Source: Lysobacterales bacterium
Lineage (GTDB): Bacteria; Pseudomonadota; Gammaproteobacteria; Xanthomonadales; SZUA-5
NCBI GenBank assembly: GCA_022841325.1
Contig: JALHRS010000040.1
Span: 1-50,534 of the forward strand
Reading direction: 5' to 3'
Length of the DNA stretch: 50,534 nucleotides
The notes beneath the pieces are model-generated. The model had not been told where the DNA came from and ran no database searches. It saw only the letters and a list, made by a program, of their open reading frames with translations. Below are positions 5,985 to 13,669 of this stretch, in pieces; positions within the stretch are counted from its first letter, which is position 1; each line of letters opens with the position of its first letter. The translations under genes were made by a program, and so were the position numbers.

Positions 5985-8345
5985 ATGACTGCAACCACCG
6001 TGTTTGACGAACTGCGCGATGTGCTGGTGCAAATGGAGTTCGACGGCGCTGCCGTCGGCATCGATCTTGGCACCACCAAGAGCTGCATCGCGGTGGCGCG
6101 CTTCGAGGACGGGGAGCTGCTGTGCGAGTGTCAGACCATCGATGAGCCGGGGCAGCCCGAGGGCCAGATTGCCGTGCCCTCGGTGGTCGCGGTGAAGGAC
6201 GGCGAGGCCATCGTCGGTCATGCCGCCAAACGACTGGCGCGTACGCCGCGCTTCTTCCAGCACCGGGGTTCGTTCTCCGAGTGCAAGAACGAGATCGGGC
6301 TGCGCCACACCTATGCGCGTGCCCCGGAAGGCTTCCGATCGGCCACGGCGATTGCCGGCCACCTTATCGGCCATCTGTTTGAGGCAGCTGGACTCGGTTC
6401 CGAGCCGGTCGCCAACCCCATGGTGATCACGGTGCCGGCCTCTTTCCATGGCGCGCAGCGCACCGCGACGCTGGAGGCTGCTGCGCTGGTGTTCGGTGAA
6501 TATCCGGACGTCCGTCTGCTGGATGAGCCTTATGCCGCGGTGCTCGATCTGCTGCACCGCGATCCCGACATGGCCGGCGAGCATCTGGCGGCCGGCGCGA
6601 CCTGGCTGGTGTTCGACTTCGGCGGCGGCACTTGCGATGTCGCCTTGTTCACCTTGCAGGCCTCGGAGACCGCGGCCCTGGCGCCGCGTCTGCTGGCGAC
6701 CAGCCGCTACCACCGCATTGGCGGCGGCGATATCGACCGCGCCATCGTCCACGGCCACCTGATTCCGACGCTGCTGGAGCGCTACCGGCTGTCGCGCACC
6801 GCGGTGTCCTTCGCCGACAAGCGCCGCCGCTTCGAGCCGGTGCTGCTGCCGGTGGCCGAGCAACTGAAGCGCGCCCTGTGCCAGCGCTTGCGCGCGCAGA
6901 TCGAGGACGGCGACGCTACCGGCGCGATCGAGGTGGTGTCGGCCGGCGATCACTGCATCGAGTGGGATGGCCGCGAACTGTTCCTCAGCGACGCGCGCCT
7001 CGACCAAGCAACCTTCGAGAAGCTGTTGCGCCCCTTTCTCGACGCGCATCCCGACAAGACCGTGTCTGACGAGTATGTCGAGCGCGATTCGGTGTTCCGA
7101 CCCATTCATCAGGTGCTGGCGCGGGCTGGGCTGCTGCCCGAGGCCATCGATCTGGTAGTGCTGGCCGGATCCAGCAGCCGCATTCCGCAGGTGCAGCAGG
7201 CCTTGCAGAACTACTTCGCCGAAGCCGCTGTGGTCGAACTGGGCGATGATCTCGATGTGCAGGGCGCCATCGCCCGCGGCGCGGCCCTGCAGGCGCTGGC
7301 CATCGCCGCTACCGGCAAGCCGCTGATCGCCCCGGCGAGCAGCGCCGAACTCGGCCTGCGCACGCGTCAGGGACTCGTCTCTCTGGTGAAGGCCGGCGCC
7401 GCGCTGCCGGTCAAAGCGGATCAGCCGGTGCGCGTGTACGCGCCGGCCACCGTCGCCGACCGCCCCATGGATCTGGCCATCGAAGTGATCGCCGACGGCA
7501 GCCGCGTGGTCGGTCGCTCGATCTGGCAGCTGGAGGCGCCGGTGGTGCAGGGTGAGCCGCTGGAAGTGGTCTGGTCGCTCGATGAGAACCAGTGCATCAC
7601 GCTGAAGCTCCGTCGCCTCCAGGGCGAAGACGACGGCGACTGCGACTTCGAGCAGCGCTTCGATGCGCCGCTGACGCACACCGATCAGGGACAGATCGCC
7701 CGCTGCCGCCTGCTGGAAGCCGAGGAACTGGTTCGCTGCGGCAACTTTCCCGACGCGCAGCTCGGTCGCATGTTCGAGCAGATGGCCCGCGATGCCGCCC
7801 GCATCGGTCAGCGCGAACGCGCGCTGCACTACATTTCCTGCGCCGTGCAGCGCGATGGCCCCACCTTCAATCTGCTCAACCTGCGGGCCATCTATCTGGA
7901 AGAACTGGGCGATCTGGCGCGCGCCGAATCGGTCTACCGGCAAGCCGCCGAATGGCCCACGGCGGGATTCAACCTGGCGTTGTTCCTGCACCGCAACAAG
8001 CGCCACCAGGCCGCGCTGGAAGCCATCGATCAGGTGCTGGCGCGCGATCCCCAGCCGGCGCACCTGGTGCTGAAGGGCGACATCGTCGCCGCGCTCGACC
8101 AACCCGCCGCCGCGCGCCTGCTGCACCAGGACGCGATCAGCCGCGTGGTCGATCCGAACAAACAGTCGGTGTGGAGCCTGGGCTGGCTGGCACGCTGCGC
8201 CACTGCACTCGGCAACGATGATCTGGCCCGGAAATTCCGCGCCGCCAGCACCGCGCAACTCGAAGCCGAGGAGGACAGCGCCCTGCAGGGCGCCCTATTG
8301 CCCGAGCGCGGCGACGGCGCCCACGAGATGAGGGCCGCAGCATGA
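5985..8345 (+). CDS. Hsp70/DnaK-family ATPase fused to a TPR domain
   Basis: A 786-residue cytoplasmic protein. The start at ATG 5985 has AGGAG eight bases upstream; the longer frame from 5859 lacks one. The Hsp70 nucleotide-binding domain spans about residues 18-430, with phosphate 1 loop G-I-D-L-G-T-T-K-S-C, connect motif LDEPYAAVLDL, phosphate 2 loop FDFGGGTCDVALF, YHRIGGGDID and the adenosine motif VVLAGSSSRIPQ. A shortened beta-sandwich-like region follows (to about 590). The last part is TPR-like (residues about 610-760), replacing the helical lid of DnaK. It is not a housekeeping DnaK: no grpE or dnaJ is adjacent, and TPR-fused Hsp70s usually act as dedicated assembly or signalling ATPases. 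Its stop overlaps the ATG of a truncated downstream gene, so it was once the first gene of an operon. Confidence 0.85.
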   Translation: MTATTVFDELRDVLVQMEFDGAAVGIDLGTTKSCIAVARFEDGELLCECQTIDEPGQPEGQIAVPSVVAVKDGEAIVGHAAKRLARTPRFFQHRGSFSECKNEIGLRHTYARAPEGFRSATAIAGHLIGHLFEAAGLGSEPVANPMVITVPASFHGAQRTATLEAAALVFGEYPDVRLLDEPYAAVLDLLHRDPDMAGEHLAAGATWLVFDFGGGTCDVALFTLQASETAALAPRLLATSRYHRIGGGDIDRAIVHGHLIPTLLERYRLSRTAVSFADKRRRFEPVLLPVAEQLKRALCQRLRAQIEDGDATGAIEVVSAGDHCIEWDGRELFLSDARLDQATFEKLLRPFLDAHPDKTVSDEYVERDSVFRPIHQVLARAGLLPEAIDLVVLAGSSSRIPQVQQALQNYFAEAAVVELGDDLDVQGAIARGAALQALAIAATGKPLIAPASSAELGLRTRQGLVSLVKAGAALPVKADQPVRVYAPATVADRPMDLAIEVIADGSRVVGRSIWQLEAPVVQGEPLEVVWSLDENQCITLKLRRLQGEDDGDCDFEQRFDAPLTHTDQGQIARCRLLEAEELVRCGNFPDAQLGRMFEQMARDAARIGQRERALHYISCAVQRDGPTFNLLNLRAIYLEELGDLARAESVYRQAAEWPTAGFNLALFLHRNKRHQAALEAIDQVLARDPQPAHLVLKGDIVAALDQPAAARLLHQDAISRVVDPNKQSVWSLGWLARCATALGNDDLARKFRAASTAQLEAEEDSALQGALLPERGDGAHEMRAAA

Positions 8346-8422
8346 ACAAACTCTCGTGGGACATCGGTGCCAGACCGACGAAGTCCTCACCAAGCCCGTT
8401 CGACACTGCCCATGGTCCATGA
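8342..8422 (+). pseudogene. Truncated start of a gene coupled to the Hsp70 gene
   Basis: ATG 8342-8344 overlaps the Hsp70 stop codon in an ATGA arrangement, the usual form of translational coupling. The frame reads M-N-K-L-S-W-D-I-G-A and then turns into low-information sequence that ends at a TGA (8420-8422), within ten bases of the first CGTCATTGCGAG repeat (8431). The coupled partner therefore seems to have been cut off where the repeat array begins. Its identity cannot be told from ten codons. Confidence 0.4.
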
Positions 8423-8600
8423 ACCCCCGGCGTCATTGCGAGCCGCGTGTATCGGTCCGCCACTGCACAAGGGCCATGAACCCCCTCCGGCGTCATTGCG
8501 AGCGTAGCGAAGCAATCCAGAAGCATATCCACACGGGCCCTGGATTGCTTCGTCGCTTCGCTCCTCGCAATGACGCATCAAGAACTGTCGACATGGGCTC
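8423..8600. repeat. CGTCATTGCGAG palindromic intergenic repeats
   Basis: A large hairpin-forming unit covers 8491-8575. Left arm CGTCATTGCGAGCGTAGCGA... (30 bases) pairs with the right arm ending ...CTCCTCGCAATGACG (8540-8575), the arms meeting in AGCAATCCAG/CTGGATTGCT, with a 19-base loop. A half copy (CGTCATTGCGAG) occurs at 8431-8442. Both are preceded by similar sequence (CCATGAACCCC...CCGG). This type of GTCATTGCGAG/GCAATC palindrome is seen in intergenic regions of many bacteria. No transposase is nearby, so it may be a non-autonomous or REP-type element. Confidence 0.75.
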
Positions 8601-8885
8601 ATGGACGCGGCGCCATCGACCAGGTTTCTGGACGCGCCGACTGTGTTGCGGATGTCACGTACTGTCTCACTGCGCTGCGGGCTCCCGCTAGGCCAGCGGA
8701 CCTGGCTCCACACCACCAGACCCCCGAGAGCCCGAGAACTGTGCATTGATCCGCGGTACTCTCGTTTCCCGCGGACCCTGGAGAGCCAAGAACCACGCGA
8801 TACTGGGAACGTCTTGCGGGCAGTGCCCGAAATCGGACCTTCACCGCCAATTGAGGCACCCAACTGTTCCAGCGGCCGGAAAGCA

Positions 8886-10916
8886 ATGACTGAAACTGGC
8901 AACGGTATTCGTGACAGCAGTGGCTACTACCATCGCCGTCTGCGCAGCCTCTATGCCGACGATCTCACCCATTTCTTGGGGCGCCCACCTGAATCCGTCC
9001 TCGGTGTCCTCGCCGGAGCAACCGGCTTTCCCGTTACGCTTGAGCAGCGCTTCGCTTGGAAAGAGCAGATCGAACTCCTGCGTGACGCGCTGAGCGGGCT
9101 TGAAGGACGCGGGCGAATCTATTTCGAGTACGCGATTCCGCGCCTGGGCAAGTGGATCGATGTGCTGCTGGTGCTGGATCACGTCGTCTTCGTCATCGAG
9201 TTCAAGGTGGGCGAAACGCAGTTCAAACGCGGCGCCATCGATCAGGTCTGGGACTACGCGCTCGATCTGCGCAACTTCCACGAGACCAGTCATGCCATTC
9301 CAATCGCGCCGATAGTGGTCGCCACCAGTGCCGAACCGGTAATCCTCGGCGTGGTCCTGCGCGCCAACGATCCGCTGATGCCGGAGCCTGTGCGTGCGGG
9401 CGTCACGCAGATCCGCGCAGTCATCACGCACATCCTCGAACTGCTGGCCGGCCCCAGACTCGATCCCGATGCTTGGGAGCGCGGGCGCTATCAGCCGACG
9501 CCGACGATCATCGAAGCCGCTCGCGCGCTCTACGCGGGTCATTCGGTGGACGATATTTCCCGCAGCGACGCCGGCGCGGTCAACCTGACGCGCACCTCGG
9601 CGGTGATCGATCGCATCATCCGCGACGCGCGTGTCGAAGGCCGCAAGGCGATCTGCTTCGTCACCGGCGTGCCGGGCGCCGGCAAGACCTTGGTCGGTCT
9701 GGATGTCGCCACCAAGCATCGCGACAAGAACGCCTTGCACAGCATGTTTCTGTCCGGCAACGGGCCGCTCGTCGCCGTGCTGCGCGAAGCCCTGGCGCGC
9801 GATCACGTGCAGCGCGAACTCGCCGCAGGCCGCAAGGTCACCAAGGGCGAAGCGCGTCGATTGGTCAGCGCATTCATCCAGAACGTCCACCACTTCCGCG
9901 ACGAGTGTCTGATCGATCTGAGCCAGCCGCCGGTCGATCACGTGACGTTGTTCGACGAAGCGCAACGCGCTTGGGATCGCGCGCAAACCAGCTTTTTCAT
10001 GCGCCGCAAGAAGAACCAGCCGGATTTCGACCAGTCCGAACCCGAATTCCTGATCTCCTGCCTCGACCGCCACCCGGATTGGGCGGTAGTCGTCTGTCTG
10101 GTCGGCGGCGGTCAGGAAATCAACACCGGCGAGGCCGGCGTCAGCGAATGGATCGCCGCGTTGCTGCGCAGTTTCCCCAACTGGGAGGTACACCTCTCGC
10201 CGAAACTGCACGGCAGCGAGTACCGGGCGGAGGCCGGCATCGCCCAGCTACGCGCAAGCCACACCGTGATCGATCACGAGGCGCTGCACCTGTCCACCTC
10301 GATGCGCTCCTTCCGCGCCGAGCGCCTCAGCGAGTTCGTGCGACTGGTGCTGGAACGCGAAGTCATCGCTGCACGCGAAGTCCATCGCGAGTTCGCAAGC
10401 CGCTATCCCATCGCCCTCACACGCAGCCTGCCACGCGCCAAGCAATGGCTGCGCGAGCACGCCCGCGGACAGGAGCGCTACGGGATAGTCGTGTCCTCCC
10501 AGGCCCAACGACTCAAACCCCACGCCATCGACGTCCGCCCGAAAGTCGACCCCGTGCATTGGTTCCTGCACGACAAAGACGACGTTCGCTCGTCCTACCA
10601 CCTGGAGGACGTCGGCACCGAGTTCCTGGTTCAAGGCCTGGAACTGGATTGGGCCTGCGTCGTCTGGGACGCCGATCTGCGTCATGGCCCGACCGGCTGG
10701 CACCACGGCGAGTTCGTCGGCACCCGCTGGAACCGCATCCGCAAAGCCCCGCGCCAGCGCTACCTCGAAAACGCCTACCGCGTGCTGCTGACGCGGGCGC
10801 GGCAAGGGATGGTCATTGTTGTGCCTGAGGGGGACCCCAGTGACCCCACTCGCCGACCCGAGCTTTATGACCCGACCTACGATCTTCTTGGCGAGACGGG
10901 GATGGTGGTGTTGTAG
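8886..10916 (+). CDS. PD-(D/E)XK nuclease fused to DUF2075 (Schlafen-type) helicase/ATPase
   Basis: A 676-residue protein. ATG 8886 is preceded by GGAAAG; the longer upstream frame crosses the repeat region and is not used. The N-terminal domain (about 1-200) has RIYFEYAIPRLGKWIDVLLV, then VFVIEFKVGE: E81, D92, E105-x-K107 fit a PD-(D/E)XK nuclease core. The second part is a DUF2075 P-loop ATPase, with Walker A T-G-V-P-G-A-G-K-T near residues 260-268 and Walker B TLFDEAQRAWDR near 355. Later helicase-type motifs include VQGLELDWACVVWD near 585 and the C-terminal NAYRVLLTRARQGMVIVVP. Related architectures occur in mobile and defence loci, but a specific role is not shown. It is followed at 157 bases by the caspase cassette in the same direction, which may or may not be part of the same system. 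Confidence 0.85.
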   Translation: MTETGNGIRDSSGYYHRRLRSLYADDLTHFLGRPPESVLGVLAGATGFPVTLEQRFAWKEQIELLRDALSGLEGRGRIYFEYAIPRLGKWIDVLLVLDHVVFVIEFKVGETQFKRGAIDQVWDYALDLRNFHETSHAIPIAPIVVATSAEPVILGVVLRANDPLMPEPVRAGVTQIRAVITHILELLAGPRLDPDAWERGRYQPTPTIIEAARALYAGHSVDDISRSDAGAVNLTRTSAVIDRIIRDARVEGRKAICFVTGVPGAGKTLVGLDVATKHRDKNALHSMFLSGNGPLVAVLREALARDHVQRELAAGRKVTKGEARRLVSAFIQNVHHFRDECLIDLSQPPVDHVTLFDEAQRAWDRAQTSFFMRRKKNQPDFDQSEPEFLISCLDRHPDWAVVVCLVGGGQEINTGEAGVSEWIAALLRSFPNWEVHLSPKLHGSEYRAEAGIAQLRASHTVIDHEALHLSTSMRSFRAERLSEFVRLVLEREVIAAREVHREFASRYPIALTRSLPRAKQWLREHARGQERYGIVVSSQAQRLKPHAIDVRPKVDPVHWFLHDKDDVRSSYHLEDVGTEFLVQGLELDWACVVWDADLRHGPTGWHHGEFVGTRWNRIRKAPRQRYLENAYRVLLTRARQGMVIVVPEGDPSDPTRRPELYDPTYDLLGETGMVVL

Positions 10917-11073
10917 GTGAGATTTCTAAACTGCGTGACAATGAGTTTAAAGCGAGACTGGGGCGCTGGCTCCGAACATGCCGGGGCGCGGAAGTAGGGT
11001 AAGCTCAACCCCGCGGAGATCTTTGCCGCGAGCCCCGCACAAATTCCCGTGTTAGGAGCAGGATCCACTATTC

Positions 11074-11691
11074 ATGAGTACTGAACCGACGCCGCCGTTC
11101 GTGCCAAGCAGGAATCAACACAAGATTCTAATGAGCAAGTTTGCCGAGATGCTGGGCAGGGCTCTTGATCGGTCCGTGAGTGAACTTGTCGATCACAGGA
11201 ATATGCTGCGCTTGAATCATGGAAAGGCTTGGACGCATGGCGATCTTAATGACACGTCCGAACTCAAGAGACAAACCGCCGAAGTCCATATTTCCCAGGC
11301 CAGACTTGCCGACGGGGATTTCTCGCTCCTAGTTGAAACTATCGAAGCACTAAGAACACAAATCGACACTGCCTTCAAAACGAGTATTTTTGCAACGATT
11401 ACCGAAAGTTGCAATCAGAACGGTCAGACTGTTCAAGCCACTGAAGAGTCGCTTCCCGATCAATTCATGACTATGCTTCGAAAGATTAGCTTTGGCATCG
11501 ACGAGAACGGCGAGCCGTCATTACCTCAAGTACATATCGGTCCCGGGAATCCGTTGGTCAGAGTGCTGCAGTCGCAACCTCCGGAGTTTCATGCGAAACT
11601 GCAAGAGTTAGTCGAGGAGAAAAAAGAAGAAGCCCGTAGATCTGAGTTTGAACGCAGGGCAAAATTCCGAAAAGCGCCTTTTAATGAATAA
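11074..11691 (+). CDS. Unknown partner protein of the caspase cassette
   Basis: A 205-residue soluble protein with no signal peptide or membrane segment. I recognise no named domain. The first 100 residues are predicted helical, with many charged positions (ELVDHRNMLRLNHGKAWTHG, SELKRQTAEVHISQARLADG). The middle contains a short beta-like stretch (SLPQVHIGPGNPLVRVL), and the end is a strongly charged coiled-coil-like tail (LQELVEEKKEEARRSEFERR). The ATG at 11074 is the first start after an in-frame TAG; AGGAG lies about 12 bases upstream. The 3' end overlaps the caspase gene by 8 bases, so the two are co-translated and probably work together as, for example, protease plus adaptor, substrate or inhibitor. 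It is not a recognisable gasdermin: no N-terminal palmitoylation cysteine and little beta structure. Confidence 0.75.
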   Translation: MSTEPTPPFVPSRNQHKILMSKFAEMLGRALDRSVSELVDHRNMLRLNHGKAWTHGDLNDTSELKRQTAEVHISQARLADGDFSLLVETIEALRTQIDTAFKTSIFATITESCNQNGQTVQATEESLPDQFMTMLRKISFGIDENGEPSLPQVHIGPGNPLVRVLQSQPPEFHAKLQELVEEKKEEARRSEFERRAKFRKAPFNE

Positions 11692-13531
11692 TTTATTTCT
11701 CGCGATCGGGTGTGATTCGTACGACCATCTCGGCGGACTAGCTTGTGGCGAGAAGGATGCCAAAAACATCGCTGAGCACCTTGGCAATCCAAAGTATGCG
11801 CACTATAATACGCCAATAAGTCGCGTTCTCTTGTCGCCGACTGTTTTTGAAATCAACGACGCACTTGCATCCATACTCAAGAATGGCCGTCCAGTCGGCT
11901 CGTTCACATTCTTCTTTGCAGGTCACGGCATCCTAAAAGTCGGGACTCTTGTCTTGTGCACCAGAGACACGCACCCCGACGCGCTCACAACCACCGGGTT
12001 TTCTCTGGGGACGCTTTTCAATTCGGTTAATGAACTTGGTGCGAGGCACGTTCATATAATTTTAGATGCCTGCGAAAGTGGCGGAGTTTCCGGGGATGTT
12101 ATTACGGCATTAAAGCCAAACCTCATCGGCCAAGCTGGAAGCGCCGAGATTACTCTCTTGGCTGCCTGTGCTGAGGATCAGAGTGCTTTTGAAGACCAGA
12201 ATGGCGGTCGATTCACAAACAAGCTCCTCGCATGTATTAACGGGACGGATTTTGTGCAAGATCTCACGCCAACGATTGACCTAAATGAAATAGGAAAACG
12301 GATTTCTGCACATTTCGCGACCGATGCAAGACAATCGCCTATCTATTGGGGGCTGAATCTCTCGGCGAATACGGGGTTCGTGAAGAACCCACATTTTGTT
12401 CCACAATCTGGCCTCCGCGAGACTCTCGCAGCAGCGCCCGGCCTAAATATTACGCCCGCCATACGCGAGGGGCTTTGGCAGATTTACTCCGAAGCCGACG
12501 AAGGATTCGTGCCGGAGAAGTTGCGCGGATTACTGCGCACACTACTTGAAGACGCAGTCTCGCCGTTGCCTTCCTATATCGCTTTTATCCACAGAATAAG
12601 AACTTCCCTTTGTGATCGTGCCAAGCGCGCAACCGATAGCTTCCGTGAAATCGAGATTCGCGTTGCATGCCTATCTTCCTTGCTCGGGGAAATCCCAACC
12701 AGCGCAATAGCGGACGAGTACGCGCTAAGAGAATGCGAGGAAATTCTCGATGACGTGAAGTTGCGGCTACAGGAACTGAGTGAACGACTACGCGAGAATG
12801 ACTTGGAGCTTGTTGGCGGTCTCGGTCTTTCAGAACTGTATTTTCTTCCAATCCGGATTTCGAAAATTCTCGGATGGGCAGGGGTGTTCTTATTGTTTGG
12901 AAATCCGGACCAGAAGGAAGCTGCCTCTATATGTGGTTTGTTGCACCGCGTCTTTAACCGGTACGCAGGCATAGCCATTGCCGTTTCTGACCTGCAGGCA
13001 CCATTTATCCTAACCGGACTTGTCGCACTCGCCAAGCTTGATCCCGACGCTGCCGAAACATGGGCGAGCTTATATTTTAATTCCGTTGCAGAAAGTGGTT
13101 GTTGCGTAGCCCAGTGGGATCTTTCATTTGAAGCAATCCCAGGCTTCCTGTTGCGTCGCGCTCTGGCAGACACGGCCAATATGGAGCGAGGAGTGGTGGC
13201 TAACCCAACTGAGCTCGTTGCGGTGCTATTGCTTCTAGCAGACAGGCTGCAACTCAAGGATACTTTCGATGAATCGCTGGCCTTATTGGATCATCGATCA
13301 ATAAATTTGTTTGTGCCGGAGACGTATTCCTCCTACGGCGATGCGTTAATTAACTCCGGAGTAAATCTTACCCGAAAGATCGGGCATGACTTTTTCACAG
13401 TAGACGAGCTAATCGCCGGGCTCCCGGCAAATCTCTTGAAAGTTGACACGGAAGCCAAGTCCGTCGCGATTCTCAGCGTACTTTCATCGTTTATCTATCC
13501 TAATCGCACGCCTTGGCACATACTTTTGTGA
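11684..13531 (+). CDS. Caspase-fold (peptidase C14) protease with unknown C-terminal domain
   Basis: A 615-residue protein starting at ATG 11684 inside the upstream gene. The first ~240 residues form a caspase-like domain: N-terminal strand LFLAIGCDSYDHLGGLACGE, catalytic His81 in F-F-F-A-G-H-G, catalytic Cys130 in H-I-I-L-D-A-C-E-S-G-G, and the following ITLLAACAEDQSAFEDQNGG...FTNKLLA that lines the substrate pocket. Both catalytic residues are intact. Residues about 260-615 are mostly helical and match no domain I know; no TPR, WD40 or NACHT signature is visible. The region is clearly AT-richer than its surroundings (the 60 bases from 13261 contain 24 G or C), pointing to recent acquisition. 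Bacterial caspase-like proteases often act as suicide effectors in anti-phage systems; that role here is inference from fold and neighbourhood. Confidence 0.85.
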   Translation: MNNLFLAIGCDSYDHLGGLACGEKDAKNIAEHLGNPKYAHYNTPISRVLLSPTVFEINDALASILKNGRPVGSFTFFFAGHGILKVGTLVLCTRDTHPDALTTTGFSLGTLFNSVNELGARHVHIILDACESGGVSGDVITALKPNLIGQAGSAEITLLAACAEDQSAFEDQNGGRFTNKLLACINGTDFVQDLTPTIDLNEIGKRISAHFATDARQSPIYWGLNLSANTGFVKNPHFVPQSGLRETLAAAPGLNITPAIREGLWQIYSEADEGFVPEKLRGLLRTLLEDAVSPLPSYIAFIHRIRTSLCDRAKRATDSFREIEIRVACLSSLLGEIPTSAIADEYALRECEEILDDVKLRLQELSERLRENDLELVGGLGLSELYFLPIRISKILGWAGVFLLFGNPDQKEAASICGLLHRVFNRYAGIAIAVSDLQAPFILTGLVALAKLDPDAAETWASLYFNSVAESGCCVAQWDLSFEAIPGFLLRRALADTANMERGVVANPTELVAVLLLLADRLQLKDTFDESLALLDHRSINLFVPETYSSYGDALINSGVNLTRKIGHDFFTVDELIAGLPANLLKVDTEAKSVAILSVLSSFIYPNRTPWHILL

Positions 13532-13615
13532 CTTTGCGAATTCTTGCTGCGAGAGCTCTCTGTTTCGAGGAGGCGCCCTCTCGCCTGCCGATTGTACTGT
13601 TACCCTTCGTATTGC

Positions 13616-13623
13616 GGTGAAAG
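13616..13623. repeat. Left 8-bp target-site duplication of IS66 element
   Basis: GGTGAAAG directly abuts the left terminal inverted repeat. The identical octamer lies at the right end (15904-15911). Eight bases is the duplication length known for the IS66 family. Confidence 0.9.
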
Positions 13624-13669
13624 GTAACCGTCCGACCGCCTCCATCAATGCACCACTGCAGCAGATTTG

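Noticed and set aside
5919..8258. Very long minus-strand open frame (779 codons) opposite the Hsp70 gene
   Set aside because: It is the mirror of a high-GC coding sequence. The plus strand has all Hsp70 motifs and a ribosome site; the minus frame has no domain.
8491..8575. CRISPR-like repeat
   Set aside because: There are only one and a half units, no regular spacers, and the unit is a single large palindrome.
8841..10211. Long minus-strand frame opposite the DUF2075 gene
   Set aside because: Antisense shadow; no domains, while the plus frame carries Walker and nuclease motifs.
11074..11691. Bacterial gasdermin partner of the caspase
   Set aside because: Too short, largely helical, no N-terminal cysteine for palmitoylation and no beta-rich pore domain.
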